Source: Streptomyces sp. NBC_00510 (GTDB lineage: Bacteria > Actinomycetota > Actinomycetes > Streptomycetales > Streptomycetaceae). From it: a stretch of 64,000 nt of DNA. A program made the position numbers and the translations under genes. The notes under the pieces are model-generated. The model saw nothing but the letters and a program-made list of their open reading frames with translations. It did no database searches and was not told where the DNA came from. Positions 1-10,967 of this stretch are shown here, piece by piece; within the stretch, counting starts at the first letter, position 1, and each line of letters opens with the position of its first letter. The stretch spans positions 4,986,001 to 5,050,000 of the forward strand of contig CP107851.1 in NCBI GenBank assembly GCA_036013505.1, written 5' to 3'.

Positions 1-896
1 TGGGCGAGGAAGGACAGCAGGCCGGGGACCTCGACGGCCACGGTGTTGTGGCCCTTCTCGACGTCGCCGTACGCGAAGATCGAGAACGGGGCCGGGGACT
101 CGCCGTCCCACAGGGCCTCGGCGGCGGCCATCTTCATCGGCTGCTGCTCGTACATGACCTTGCCCAGCCGGTCGCCGCTGATCGCGGTGAGCAGGCCGGC
201 GACGACGGCGGTGACCAGGGCGAGGCGCAGCGAGGTCCTCATGACCGCGACGTGCCTGCGGCGGGCCAGGTGGTAGGCCGAGATGCCGATCATGAAGGCG
301 GCGCCGGTCAGGAAGGCCGCGGTCAGGGTGTGGAAGACCACGACGAGGGTGGTGTTCTGGGTGAGCACGGCCCAGAAGTCCGTCAGCTCGGCGCGGCCGG
401 TGACCTTGTTGTAGCGGTAGCCGACCGGGTGCTGCATCCAGGAGTTGGCGGCGAGGATGAAGTACGCGGACGCGATCGTGCCCAGCGAGACCAGCCAGAT
501 GCAGGCCAGGTGGATCTTCTGCGGGAGCTTGTCCCAGCCGAAGATCCACAGGCCGATGAAGGTGGACTCGAAGAAGAAGGCGATGAGCGACTCGAAGGCG
601 AGCGGGGCGCCGAACACGTCGCCGACGAAGCGCGAGTAGTCCGACCAGTTCATGCCGAACTGGAACTCCTGGACCAGGCCGGTGGCCACGCCCATGGCGA
701 TGTTGATCAGGAAGAGCTTGCCCCAGAACTTGGTCGCCCGGAGGTACTTCTCCTTGCCCGTGCGCACCCAGGCCGTCTGGAGGCCCGCGGTCAGCGCGGC
801 GAGGGAGATCGTGAGGGGGACGAAGAGGTAGTGGTAGACGGTCGTGATGCCGAATTGCCATCGCGCGACGGCCACGGAGTCCAGTGCCAGGTCCAC
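1..896 (-). CDS. cydA: Cytochrome bd ubiquinol oxidase subunit I (5' part, runs off the window)
   Basis: The leftward frame encodes the first about 298 residues of the cytochrome bd oxidase haem-binding subunit, a membrane quinol oxidase that reduces oxygen to water with high affinity. The protein begins VDLALDSVAVARWQFGITT and contains the conserved helix-I region with the haem-ligand His in TVYHYLFVPL, then GMNWSDYSRFVGDVFGAPLA and WMQHPVGY. I place the GTG start at 896 because AGGAGG lies six bases upstream. The 3' end is beyond base 1, where cydB would be expected. A Rex-type operator lies just upstream, so expression is probably induced when NADH/NAD+ is high, that is under oxygen limitation. 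Function is secure; the start is well supported. Confidence 0.95.
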   Translation of the reverse strand, partial: MDLALDSVAVARWQFGITTVYHYLFVPLTISLAALTAGLQTAWVRTGKEKYLRATKFWGKLFLINIAMGVATGLVQEFQFGMNWSDYSRFVGDVFGAPLAFESLIAFFFESTFIGLWIFGWDKLPQKIHLACIWLVSLGTIASAYFILAANSWMQHPVGYRYNKVTGRAELTDFWAVLTQNTTLVVVFHTLTAAFLTGAAFMIGISAYHLARRRHVAVMRTSLRLALVTAVVAGLLTAISGDRLGKVMYEQQPMKMAAAEALWDGESPAPFSIFAYGDVEKGHNTVAVEVPGLLSFLA

Positions 897-927
897 GCCA
901 CGCCTCCTATCTTGCCGAGCTTGTGAA

Positions 928-943
928 AGTGAACGCATTCACA
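928..943. promoter_or_regulatory. Candidate Rex operator (ROP) of cydA
   Basis: The 16 bases AGTGAACGCATTCACA match the Streptomyces Rex operator consensus TGTGAACGCGTTCACA at all but two positions. Rex is the NADH-sensing repressor of cydABCD in S. coelicolor (established). An overlapping second half site, TTGTGAA at 921-927, makes a wider inverted repeat with TTCACAA at 938-944. The site lies 32 bases upstream of the cydA start. Confidence 0.82.
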
Positions 944-963
944 AGCTCAGTATGCCGCACACG

Positions 964-1003
964 TTTTCGCCCCCTCACACCGGGGGGTGGGAGGGGGCGA
1001 AAA
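964..1003 (-). terminator. Hairpin between hisC and cydA
   Basis: TTTTCGCCCCCTC (964-976) pairs with GAGGGGGCGAAAA (991-1003), with further CACC/GGTG pairing inside. It lies about 50 bases past the hisC stop and probably ends hisC transcription before the cydA promoter. The A and T runs pair with each other rather than giving a free U tract. Confidence 0.6.
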
Positions 1004-1052
1004 GGGGCGTGCCACGACGCCCCGCGGAACCCGGGACGTTGCGCGGGGGCGG

Positions 1053-2126
1053 CTACAGCTCCTTGCGGAAGGCCTCGGCCGTACGGAGGAGGACGTCGTT
1101 GGCGGCGTCCTCGCCGACCGTGATCCGCACGCCCTCCCCCGCGAACGGACGGACGGTGACGCCGGCCCGCTCACAGGCCGCGGCGAAGTCGCCCGTGCGC
1201 TCCCCCAGCCGCAGCCACACGAAGTTGGCGTGGGTCTCCGGCACCGTCCAGCCCTGCGCCGTCAGCCCGTCGAACACCCGGGCCCGCTCGGTCACCAGCG
1301 CGTCGACCCGCTCCAGCAGCGCCGTCTCCGCGCGCAGCGAGGCCACCGCCGCGTCCTGGGCGAGCTGGCTCACCCCGAAGGGGACGGCCGTCTTGCGCAG
1401 CGCCGCCGCGACCGGCTCGTGCGCGATCGCGAACCCCACGCGCAGCCCGGCGAGCCCGTACGCCTTGGAGAAGGTGCGCAGCACCGCCACGTTGGGACGG
1501 TCGCGGTAGACCTCGACGCCGTCCGGGACCTCGGGGTCGCGGATGAACTCCTTGTACGCCTCGTCCAGCACGACCAGCACGTCCGAGGGGACGCGGTCCA
1601 GGAAGCGCTCCAGCGCGGCCCGGCGGACCACCGTGCCGGTGGGGTTGTTGGGGTTGCAGACGAAGACCAGCCGCGTCCGGTCGGTGATCGCCCCGGCCAT
1701 CGCGTCCAGGTCGTGGGTCTCGTCCGCGTCCAGCGGCACCGGCACCGAGGCCGCTCCGCTGATCTGCGTGATAATCGGATAGGCCTCGAAGGACCGCCAG
1801 GCGTAGATGACCTCGTCACCCGGTCCGGCGGTCGACTGCAGCAGCTGCTGCGCGACCCCGACCGAGCCGGTGCCGGTGGCGATGTGCTCCACCGGCACGC
1901 CGAAGCGGTGCGCCAGCTCGCCGTGGAGGACCGTGCACGCCATGTCCGGGTAGCGGTTGAAGTTCTCCGCGGCGGCGGTGGCCGCCTCCAGGACACCGGG
2001 CAGCGGCGCGTAGGGGTTCTCGTTGGAGGACAGCTTGTAAGCGGTCACTCCCTCTTCCACGGCCGGGGGTCTGCCCGGCTTGTACGTGGGGATGCCGTCC
2101 AGTTCGCGGCGCAGTTTGGGGCTCAT
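1053..2126 (-). CDS. hisC: Histidinol-phosphate aminotransferase (PLP, class I/II)
   Basis: Encodes a 357-residue fold-type I aminotransferase. It converts imidazole-acetol phosphate to L-histidinol phosphate with glutamate, or acts as a related aromatic aminotransferase. Visible motifs are [11 protein letters not shown] near residue 33, CNPNNPTG at 157-164, DEAY at 188-191 and the PLP lysine in TFSK at K221. The ATG at 2126 gives the usual family length; an in-frame ATG at 2138 and a much longer frame also exist. The gene lies alone, away from the main his operon expected elsewhere, so it could be a paralogue for phenylalanine or another amino acid. It is divergent from the LacI gene and separated from cydA by a hairpin. 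Confidence 0.9.
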   Translation of the reverse strand: MSPKLRRELDGIPTYKPGRPPAVEEGVTAYKLSSNENPYAPLPGVLEAATAAAENFNRYPDMACTVLHGELAHRFGVPVEHIATGTGSVGVAQQLLQSTAGPGDEVIYAWRSFEAYPIITQISGAASVPVPLDADETHDLDAMAGAITDRTRLVFVCNPNNPTGTVVRRAALERFLDRVPSDVLVVLDEAYKEFIRDPEVPDGVEVYRDRPNVAVLRTFSKAYGLAGLRVGFAIAHEPVAAALRKTAVPFGVSQLAQDAAVASLRAETALLERVDALVTERARVFDGLTAQGWTVPETHANFVWLRLGERTGDFAAACERAGVTVRPFAGEGVRITVGEDAANDVLLRTAEAFRKEL

Positions 2127-2464
2127 GCCCCACACCATACGAGCGGCCGCCCGGCCGGGGGAGGCCCTGCGGCCCACGGGCGCGCGGCAGGGGCTCGCGA
2201 CGGACGCAGCAGGCGGTGCGACGCACTGCGCGCCGGTGGCGCGCGCGGTGGCGCGCATCCCTCGAAGGGGTGAGTTGATGGACGTGCACACCGCGGGGGA
2301 CGGGGTGGGCAGGGCCCCGTGACGGACCCGTAACCCGTGGTAGCCACCCGCCGTCACCTGCGCTTTCCCGGCCACGCCCGGCAGCGTGTGCGGGGAAACG
2401 TATCTGTCAACGCCTTCTCCGGCACCCCGCGAACGGACCACCCGACCCCTACTATCACCACGCC
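2127..2464. other. Divergent hisC/LacI-regulator intergenic region
   Basis: This 338-base gap should hold the divergent promoters. TACTAT at 2450-2455 is a good -10 hexamer only nine bases before the regulator's ATG (2465), which implies a leaderless or nearly leaderless mRNA; no matching -35 was found. A short direct repeat, GGTGGCGCGC, occurs near 2235 and 2250. No open frame here looks like a gene. Confidence 0.4.
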
Positions 2465-3565
2465 ATGACAGCAGCAGGGAACCACCAGGCGAGCCGGCCC
2501 GTCGGACGCCGGCTGGAGCGGGCCGGCATCAGGGACGTGGCCGCCGCGGCCGGCGTCTCGATCACCACTGTCTCCGACGCGCTCAACGGCAAGGGCCGAC
2601 TGCCCGACGCCACCCGCCGTCACGTCCGTGAGGTCGCCGACCGGCTGGGGTACCGCCCCTCCGCCGCCGCCCGCACGCTGCGCACCGGGAGGTCGGGGCT
2701 GATCGGCCTGACCGTGACGACGTACGGCGAAGAACCCTTCACCTTCACGGAGTTCGCCTACTTCGCCGAGATGGCCCGGGCCGCCACCTCCGCCGCGCTC
2801 GCCCGCGGCTACGCCCTGGTCATCCTGCCCGCCTCCTCGCGGCACGACGTGTGGAGCAACGTCGCGCTGGACGGCACGGTGGTGATCGACCCCTCCGACC
2901 ACGACCCGATGGTCACCGAGCTGGTGCGGCAGGGCATCCCCGTGGTCAGCGACGGCCGCCCGGCCGGCAGCCTGCCCGTACAGGCCTGGGTCGACAACGA
3001 CCACGAGGCCGCCGTGCTCGGCATCCTGGAGCACCTCGCCGAGGCCGGGGCCCGCAGGATCGGCCTGCTCACCGGCACCAGCACCGACACCTACACCCGC
3101 CTGTCCACCACCGCCTACCTCAACTGGTGCGAGCGGATCGGCCAGGAACCCGTCGTCGAGGCCTACCCCGCCCACGACCCGTGCGCCGGCGCCGTCGCCG
3201 CCGACCGCCTGCTCGCCCGGCCCGATCGCCCCGACGCGGTCTACGGCCTCTTCGACCCCAACGGCACCGACCTGCTCGCCGCCGCCCGTCGCTACGGGCT
3301 GCGCGTGCCCGACGACCTCCTGCTGGTCTGCTGCAGCGAGAGCATGGTCTACGCGACGACCGAGCCGCCGATCACCACGCTCTCCCTCAAACCGGGCCGG
3401 ATCGGCACCGCGGTCGTCCAGTTGCTCATCGACGCCATCGAAGGGGTGGACGCGGGCCGCCCGGTGCAGCAGGTCATGCCGACCGACCTGATCGTCCGCA
3501 CCTCCTCCCAGCGGCGCTCGCCGCGCACCACCGTCAGCCCGCCCCGCGGGCCCGCGGGGGAATAG
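2465..3565 (+). CDS. LacI-family transcriptional regulator
   Basis: Encodes 366 residues. The N-terminal helix-turn-helix (about residues 20-66) reads [20 protein letters not shown] followed by the hinge sequence [19 protein letters not shown], the classic LacI/GalR signature. Residues about 70-345 form the periplasmic-binding-protein-like effector domain, ending with [23 protein letters not shown]. Such proteins normally bind a sugar or nucleoside and repress nearby catabolic genes. No sugar transporter or glycosidase is adjacent, so the target and ligand are unknown. It may control itself or the divergent hisC. A 7-bp-stem inverted repeat (GTGCGGA...TCCGCAC, 3601-3618) follows the gene. The start is an ATG close to a -10-like TACTAT, consistent with a leaderless message. 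Confidence 0.9.
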   Translation: MTAAGNHQASRPVGRRLERAGIRDVAAAAGVSITTVSDALNGKGRLPDATRRHVREVADRLGYRPSAAARTLRTGRSGLIGLTVTTYGEEPFTFTEFAYFAEMARAATSAALARGYALVILPASSRHDVWSNVALDGTVVIDPSDHDPMVTELVRQGIPVVSDGRPAGSLPVQAWVDNDHEAAVLGILEHLAEAGARRIGLLTGTSTDTYTRLSTTAYLNWCERIGQEPVVEAYPAHDPCAGAVAADRLLARPDRPDAVYGLFDPNGTDLLAAARRYGLRVPDDLLLVCCSESMVYATTEPPITTLSLKPGRIGTAVVQLLIDAIEGVDAGRPVQQVMPTDLIVRTSSQRRSPRTTVSPPRGPAGE

Positions 3566-3600
3566 GAACCGGTGCCTCCGGGGCGAGAACGGTCCGCCCC

Positions 3601-3618
3601 GTGCGGATTTGTCCGCAC
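3601..3618. terminator. Small hairpin after the LacI regulator
   Basis: GTGCGGA and TCCGCAC form a 7-bp stem with a TTTG loop, 35 bases past the regulator's stop and about 90 bases before the next start. It may be a weak terminator or an operator. Confidence 0.35.
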
Positions 3619-3706
3619 CGGATGAAATCGCTATCAGCAGGTGTGTCACGCCACGACATCGTCATTCCTATGATGGGCGGATGGTGGCGCGACGGTGGAG
3701 GGGTCG

Positions 3707-4771
3707 ATGACTCAGGGGGCAGGTCAGGGACCCATGCCCGGTACCTCGTACGGCTGGTCTCAGGACCCCGCGGAGGCGGTGGCGCACGGTGCGCCCATGA
3801 CGCCGTCGGCGCACCCCGCCGATGCCGTCGGGGCCCCACCCGGCCACCCGGCCGGACACGAACCGACCATGATCGACGAGCGGATGATGCCGCCGGAGTA
3901 CACACCCACGCAGCACGACCTCCCGGTGGTCACCGCGACCGACCCCCAGGCGCTGGGCCCGCTCTACGTCGTCGGCGACGTCCACGGCTACCTGGACCGG
4001 CTGCACGAGGCCCTGTACGCGACCGGGCTGATCGACTCCGAGGGCCACTGGGCGGCCGGCAACGCCCGCCTGTGGTTCCTCGGTGACTTCACCGACCGCG
4101 GCCCCGACGGCATCGGCGTGATCGAGCTCGTCATGCAGCTGTCCGCGGAGGCCGCCGCGGCCGGCGGCTACACCAGGGCCCTCATGGGCAACCACGAACT
4201 GCTGCTGCTCGGCGCCCACCGCTTCGGCGACACCCCGGTGAACTCCGCCGCCGGCACCGCCTCCTTCCTCGCCGCCTGGCGCCTCAACGGCGGCCAGACC
4301 ACCGACATGGAGCGGCTGCAGGACCACCACGTCGCCTGGATGTCCCGGCTCGACGCGGCCGCCCTCACCGACGGCCACCTGCTGCTGCACTCCGACACCA
4401 CCGCGTACCTGGAGTACGGCGGCACCATCGACGCGATGAACGACGCCGTCACCGGCATCCTGCAGCGCGGCGACGCCGACGAGTGCTGGGAGCTGTTCCG
4501 CAAGTTCACCCGGCGCTTCGCCTTCCGCGGCGAGTCGGGACCGGAGGCCGCCCGCGAACTGCTCGACACCTACGGCGGCCACCGCGTCGTGCACGGCCAC
4601 AGCCCCATCCCGTACCTGCTCGGCGAGCCCGGCGGGGAGCTCGGCGCCGAACAGCCGGACCGGTCCGCCGTCATCGAGGGACCGCACGTGTACGCGGACG
4701 ACCTGGCGGTGGCCATGGACGGCGGAGTGACCATGGACGGCAAACTCCTGGTCGCACAGCTGCCGTTGTAG
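3707..4771 (+). CDS. Calcineurin-like metallophosphoesterase (Ser/Thr phosphatase family)
   Basis: Encodes 354 residues. After a disordered Pro/Ala-rich N-terminus of about 85 residues comes a metallophosphoesterase domain with all the metal-binding blocks: GDVHG at 90-94, GDFTDRG at 126-132, GNHE at 161-164 and HGHSPI starting at 296. These ligate a dinuclear metal centre for phosphoester hydrolysis, as in PP1/PP2A-like and bacterial PrpA/B-type phosphatases. The substrate cannot be read from sequence; protein phosphatase or nucleotide polyphosphate hydrolase are both possible. I chose the ATG at 3707 behind GGAGGGG; the spacing is short, and an in-frame GTG at 3695 is the alternative. Confidence 0.85.
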   Translation: MTQGAGQGPMPGTSYGWSQDPAEAVAHGAPMTPSAHPADAVGAPPGHPAGHEPTMIDERMMPPEYTPTQHDLPVVTATDPQALGPLYVVGDVHGYLDRLHEALYATGLIDSEGHWAAGNARLWFLGDFTDRGPDGIGVIELVMQLSAEAAAAGGYTRALMGNHELLLLGAHRFGDTPVNSAAGTASFLAAWRLNGGQTTDMERLQDHHVAWMSRLDAAALTDGHLLLHSDTTAYLEYGGTIDAMNDAVTGILQRGDADECWELFRKFTRRFAFRGESGPEAARELLDTYGGHRVVHGHSPIPYLLGEPGGELGAEQPDRSAVIEGPHVYADDLAVAMDGGVTMDGKLLVAQLPL

Positions 4772-4938
4772 TCCCCGAAACCCCCATTTTCCGGAAACAC
4801 TCTGTCACCGCGTCACCTCCGCGCTCTACCATCGGGATATCCGTAGGCAGCTTCTCCTCCGCTTCCGCCCAGCCGGACCGGACCTCAGTCCTTCGTGAAC
4901 TCCGGGCGGCACCGGAGACGGAGCATCGGGGGATGCAC

Positions 4939-5793
4939 ATGAACAGCGCTCCACACCTGCTGACCGAGGACCGCCCGGAGTTCGAGCGCGCCCTCGACAC
5001 GGCTCTGCACTCGGAGGGCACGCGGGCCGCCCTCGCCGACACGCGGAACCGCCTCAACGCCGAGCAGTTGCGCACCATGGCGCTCAACGCGGCCGAGCCC
5101 ATCTCCGCCTGCGCCGCACCCGAGTACGAGCAGTTCGTCAAGGTCCGCGAGGCCTTCGCGGAGCAACGCCGCGAGGCACGCACCGCGGCCGTGCCGGGCC
5201 TCGGCTACGCGGCCGCGGCGGCCCCGGTCGCCGCCGACGGCTCGGGGGCCGGGCTGTTCGCCGTCGTCGCCGTGCTCACGCCGATCCTGGCGGGCACGGC
5301 CGCCGTCATCTTCCTCGTGCTCGGGTACGCCCTGCGCTTCGGGCACCCCGAACCGGCGATCGCCCAGCCACTGCGGCAGGCCGGCTGGCTCTTCGCGGCC
5401 GTCGCCGCCTGCGGCATCGTCATCGGCATGGTCGGACTGCTGCTCACCGCGCTGCGCAACGGCTCGACCGCCCTCCACGACCCTCCCGACGACGCGTCAC
5501 GGGACGTCGCGCTCGCCCGCGAGCTGTGGCGCCGGGCCCTGGTGGAACGGGGGCTGCAGCCCTTCCTCGACGAGGCCCTCACCAAGGCCGCCGGGGCCGC
5601 CCCGACCGCCCCCACCGCGAGCCCCGGCGGCGGCACCTCCCGGATGCCGCGCCTCGGCTACTCCCGCCCCGACTTCTCCAGCCCCGGCCCCGAGTCGTCC
5701 CCCGAACCCGGGGACCGCTTCACCAGCCCGGACTTCACCAGCCCGGACTTCTCCAGCCCCGACTTCGGCGGCCCGGACCACACCCCGGACTGA
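4939..5793 (+). CDS. Two-TM membrane protein with repetitive SPDF tail
   Basis: Encodes about 284 residues that I cannot assign to a named function. Residues 1-85 are charged and helical. Two membrane segments follow, around GLFAVVAVLTPILAGTAAVI and AAVAACGIVIGMVGLLLTAL. The C-terminal region is disordered with an imperfect repeat TSPDF / SSPDF / SSPGP ending in DHTPD. The ATG at 4939 is preferred because the GGGGG run is eight bases upstream; ATG 4933 is in frame. The gene lies between the phosphatase and convergent thiC and looks like an actinomycete-specific membrane protein. Confidence 0.75.
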   Translation: MNSAPHLLTEDRPEFERALDTALHSEGTRAALADTRNRLNAEQLRTMALNAAEPISACAAPEYEQFVKVREAFAEQRREARTAAVPGLGYAAAAAPVAADGSGAGLFAVVAVLTPILAGTAAVIFLVLGYALRFGHPEPAIAQPLRQAGWLFAAVAACGIVIGMVGLLLTALRNGSTALHDPPDDASRDVALARELWRRALVERGLQPFLDEALTKAAGAAPTAPTASPGGGTSRMPRLGYSRPDFSSPGPESSPEPGDRFTSPDFTSPDFSSPDFGGPDHTPD

Positions 5794-5882
5794 CGGGACG
5801 GACCCGGCCAACGCCGGGGCGGGGCGGGCCCGCGCGCCACGGGGCGTCACGGGCCGCCCCGGCAGGGGCCGGATCAGCCGGG

Positions 5883-7741
<1,859 letters not shown>

Positions 7742-7806
7742 TGCAAAGGTGCCTCAACGCTAGCGGGTCCTCGCTGACGCACACCAGGGGGTGTTGCGAT
7801 GATCGG

Positions 7807-9108
7807 GTGGTGGACTCCACTCACCCGCACGCGCACGGCCATGGTCACGGACACGGTCACGGCCCGGTGCCGCCGGTCTCCCGGCACCTGCGCAAGGTCA
7901 TCGCCGCCGTCCTCGTCCCCTTCGTCGCGGCCGTCGTGGCCGGCCTGGTGGTGCTGTGGCCGGGCGGTGTGCCGGAGCACGACCGCACCGGCGTCGGCTT
8001 CGACCAGCAGACGCAGTCCGGGCGGGTGGTGAAGGTCGAGGACGTCAAGTGCTCGGAGGTCAACGCCGAACCGGGCGCCGGCGCCGCTCCCTCCCCCGGG
8101 CCGTCGGCGGCGCCGTCCGGTCCTGCGGTCTGCCAGCGCGCGACCATCGAGGTCACCTCGGGCAAGGACGCGGGCCGCACCTTCACCGAGATCGTGCAGC
8201 CGACCCAGACCCGGCACTACACGAAGGACCAGAAGGTGCTGCTGGCGTACGCGCCCCAGGCGCCGCGCGAACTGCAGTACTCGGTGACCGACCTCGACCG
8301 GGCGTTCCCCCTGTGGCTGCTGGCCGGGATCTTCGCCGCGGTGGTGGTCGTGGTCGGGCGGCTGCGCGGGATCCTGGCGCTGGCCGCACTGGTCATCAGC
8401 TTCGCCGTGCTGACGCTGTTCATCCTCCCGGCGATCCTGCACGGCAGCAATCCGCTCCTGGTGGCGGTGGTCGGCGGCAGCGCCATCATGCTGATCGCGC
8501 TCTACATGTGCCACGGCCTGAGCGCCCGCACCTCGGTGGCGGTCCTGGGCACCTTGTGCTCGCTGCTGCTGATCGGTGTCCTGGGCTCGGTCTTCATCGA
8601 CTGGGCGCTGCTCAGCGGCAACACCTCGGACGAGACCGGGCTGATCCACTCCCTCTACCCGGACATCGAGATCCGCGGTCTGCTGCTGGCCGGCATCATC
8701 ATCGGTTCGCTGGGCGTCCTGGACGACGTGACGGTCACCCAGACCTCGGCCGTGTGGGAGCTGCGGGAGGCGAACCCGTCGGCCGGCCCGCGGCAGTTGT
8801 ACTCGGCGGCGATGCGCATCGGCCGCGACCACATCGCCTCGGTCGTCAACACCCTGGTGCTGGCGTACGCAGGTGCGGCGCTGCCGCTGCTGCTGCTCTT
8901 CTCCATCGCGGAGCGCGGGGTGCTGGCGGTGGCGGGCAGCGAACTGGTCGCCGAGGAGATCGTACGCACCCTGGTGGGCAGCATCGGCCTGGTGGTGGCG
9001 GTGCCGTTGACGACGGCACTGGCCGCGCTGGTGGTGTCGGCGGACCGCGGCAGCGGCGACACTGTTCCCACGGGCACCGGTCGCGGGCACCGGCGCCGCG
9101 CCAAGTGA
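7807..9108 (+). CDS. YibE/F-like multipass membrane protein with His-rich N-terminus
   Basis: Encodes about 433 residues of the YibE/F family. The extreme N-terminus has alternating His residues (HPHAHGHGHGHGHG), suggestive of metal binding. One membrane helix at about 35-55 is followed by an extracytoplasmic segment with paired cysteines (VKCSEV, AVCQRA), then about six or seven helices starting at FPLWLLAGIFAAVVVVVG and ending before RRRAK. The family motif GVLDDVTVTQTSAVWELREANP is intact. Function is not established; a transport role has been suggested for the family. The start is a GTG (7807 or 7810) with no close ribosome site. It is the first gene of a rightward row with the NfeD-like and flotillin genes. 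Confidence 0.85.
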   Translation: MVDSTHPHAHGHGHGHGHGPVPPVSRHLRKVIAAVLVPFVAAVVAGLVVLWPGGVPEHDRTGVGFDQQTQSGRVVKVEDVKCSEVNAEPGAGAAPSPGPSAAPSGPAVCQRATIEVTSGKDAGRTFTEIVQPTQTRHYTKDQKVLLAYAPQAPRELQYSVTDLDRAFPLWLLAGIFAAVVVVVGRLRGILALAALVISFAVLTLFILPAILHGSNPLLVAVVGGSAIMLIALYMCHGLSARTSVAVLGTLCSLLLIGVLGSVFIDWALLSGNTSDETGLIHSLYPDIEIRGLLLAGIIIGSLGVLDDVTVTQTSAVWELREANPSAGPRQLYSAAMRIGRDHIASVVNTLVLAYAGAALPLLLLFSIAERGVLAVAGSELVAEEIVRTLVGSIGLVVAVPLTTALAALVVSADRGSGDTVPTGTGRGHRRRAK

Positions 9109-9127
9109 GCCGGGAGGGGCGGGGGAC

Positions 9128-9328
9128 GTGGTCGGACTGCAAGGCCGGGTGACCGGGACGGTCGGGCCGGGGCTGGTCGGCGAGGTGATCGTGCACGTGC
9201 GGGGCGGTGCGGAGGCGTTCCTGGCGTACCCGGCGACCGCCGGGGAGCGCATCGAGAAGGGCACGGTCGTGGTGGTGGTGGAGCACCTGCCGCCGCGCAC
9301 CGTGTACGTGGCGCCCGCGTACGGCTGA
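9128..9328 (+). CDS. Mini NfeD-like (OB-fold) protein
   Basis: Encodes a 66-residue all-beta protein, LQGRVTGTVGPGLVGEVIVH through HLPPRTVYVAPAYG. This resembles the isolated C-terminal OB-fold domain of NfeD proteins, which pair with flotillin/SPFH proteins. There is no membrane segment and no protease domain. GGAGGGG lies about nine bases before the GTG start. It sits 19 bases after the YibE/F gene and directly before a flotillin, the context expected for an NfeD-type partner, although the family call rests on a short sequence. Confidence 0.75.
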   Translation: MVGLQGRVTGTVGPGLVGEVIVHVRGGAEAFLAYPATAGERIEKGTVVVVVEHLPPRTVYVAPAYG

Positions 9329-9448
9329 GCGGATCGCTCCGCTCCACGTCAAGAAAGCGACAAGGATCCGCCAGGACCTACCGGACCGTCACCCACAGGC
9401 GCACACTCCCGTACGCGGCCCCGATCGGGGCCATTCGTAAGGGGGCGT

Positions 9449-10924
9449 ATGCCGATGCTCATCGGCGTTGCGGCGGGCGGGGCGCTCGTCGCGGTCATCA
9501 TCCTGATCGGCCTGTTCCGGCTCATGTGGCGGGTCGCCGAGCCCAACGAGGCACTGGTCATCTCAGGTTCCAAGCACCGTACGGACGGTGTGGGGGAGGG
9601 CATGGGGTTCCGCATCGTCACGGGGCGGGGGACCCTGGTCCTGCCCGGCGTGCAGGCGGTGCGCAGGCTCTCGCTCGACCTCAACGAGGCCGAGCTGAAC
9701 GTGGACTGCGTCACCCAGCAGGGCATCCCGCTGAAGGTGCACGGCGTGGTCATCTTCAAGGTCGGCGACGACATGGTCTCCATCGCCAACGCCGCACGAC
9801 GGTTCCTGGACCAGCAGAAGTTCATGCCCGAGCGGGTGCACAACGTCTTCGCCGGTCATCTGCGCTCCATCGTGGGCGGGCTGACGGTGGAGCAGATGAT
9901 CCGGGACCGGGAGCGGCTCACCGCCGAGACCCGGGCCGCCTCGGGCTCGGAGATGGAGAAGCTCGGTCTGATCATCGACTCGCTGCAGATCCACGAGATC
10001 GTCGACCCGACCGGTTACATCAACAACCTGGCCGCTCCGCACGCCGCGGCCGTCCAGCGTGACGCGCGCATCGCGCAGGCGGAGGCGGACCGGCTGGCCA
10101 CCGAGGCCGAGCAGCAGGCCGCGGCCCGCATGGCGGAGGCGACCCGGGACAGCCAGATCCTGCAGGCCGGTTACATGGCCGAGCGGGACAAGGCCACCGC
10201 GTCCTCCCGGCAGGCGGGCCCGCTCGCGGAGGCGGCGGCCCGGCAGGAGGTCGTCGTCCAGGAGACCCGGGTCGCCGAACTGGAGGCGCAGCGGCGCGAG
10301 CAGCAGTTGCAGGCGGACGTCCGCAAGCCGGCGGACGCCTCCGCGTACGAGAAGCGGACGCTGGCGGAGGCCGAGCGCGACGCGCGCATCTCGGCGGCCG
10401 AGGCGAAGGCCCGCGAGACGGAACTGGCCGCCATCGCCGAGGCCAACCGCGTCAAGACGGCCGCGGCGGCGCAGGCGGAGCAGACCAGGATCGGCGGTGA
10501 GGCGGCCGCCGCGGCCACCCGGGCCACAGGTGAGGCCGAGGCCGCCGCGACGCAGGCGCGGGGTCTGGCGGAGGCCGAGGCCGCGAAGGCCAAGGGCCTG
10601 GCCGAGGCCGAGTCGATCAAGGCGCGGGCCGCGGCCCTGGCGGAGAACCAGGAGGCGGTCGTCGCCCAGCAGCTGGCCGAGAACTGGCCGGAGATCGTCC
10701 GGGCGGGCGCCGAGGCCTTCGGCAACGTGGACCACATGGTGCTGCTGAACGGCGCCGACGGGATGTCGGAGATGTTCGCCAAGGCGCTGACCATGGGTGG
10801 TACGGGCCTGGGCCTGGCCCGTCAGCTGCTCGCCCAGATGAACGGCGCGACCGGCGCCGGCGGCGACGCCTCACCGAACGGTGCGGCGCCGCGGAGCCCG
10901 GAGCGCGTGCGGCTCCAGGACTGA
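9449..10924 (+). CDS. Flotillin-like SPFH/Band 7 protein
   Basis: Encodes 491 residues. A short N-terminal membrane segment (about 4-25) leads into an SPFH domain (about 30-190, with AEPNEALVISG and LDLNEAELNVDCVTQQGIPL). Then come long Ala/Glu-rich heptad stretches (about 200-400, repeated EA, AEAEAAKAKGLAEAESIKA) typical of the flotillin coiled coil, and a C-terminal domain. Flotillins form oligomeric scaffolds in membrane microdomains. The ATG at 9449 follows AGGGGG; ATG 9455 is possible. The NfeD-like and YibE/F genes upstream suggest a membrane-organisation unit. Confidence 0.92.
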   Translation: MPMLIGVAAGGALVAVIILIGLFRLMWRVAEPNEALVISGSKHRTDGVGEGMGFRIVTGRGTLVLPGVQAVRRLSLDLNEAELNVDCVTQQGIPLKVHGVVIFKVGDDMVSIANAARRFLDQQKFMPERVHNVFAGHLRSIVGGLTVEQMIRDRERLTAETRAASGSEMEKLGLIIDSLQIHEIVDPTGYINNLAAPHAAAVQRDARIAQAEADRLATEAEQQAAARMAEATRDSQILQAGYMAERDKATASSRQAGPLAEAAARQEVVVQETRVAELEAQRREQQLQADVRKPADASAYEKRTLAEAERDARISAAEAKARETELAAIAEANRVKTAAAAQAEQTRIGGEAAAAATRATGEAEAAATQARGLAEAEAAKAKGLAEAESIKARAAALAENQEAVVAQQLAENWPEIVRAGAEAFGNVDHMVLLNGADGMSEMFAKALTMGGTGLGLARQLLAQMNGATGAGGDASPNGAAPRSPERVRLQD

Positions 10925-10935
10925 GCGGCGCACCT

Positions 10936-10966
10936 CCCGTGGGGCCCGGTGACCGGGCCCCACGGG
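10936..10966. terminator. Bidirectional terminator between flotillin and small membrane protein
   Basis: CCCGTGGGGCCCGGT (10936-10950) is perfectly complementary to ACCGGGCCCCACGGG (10952-10966). It lies between convergent stop codons and can serve both genes. Confidence 0.8.
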
Positions 10967-10967
10967 G

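Noticed and set aside
48-926. A plus-strand open frame opposite cydA
   Set aside because: cydA is clear on the other strand, with ribosome site and operator.
5794-5882. Terminator between the SPDF-tail membrane protein and thiC
   Set aside because: The gap is GC-rich with several short possible stems, but I could not find one convincing perfect hairpin.
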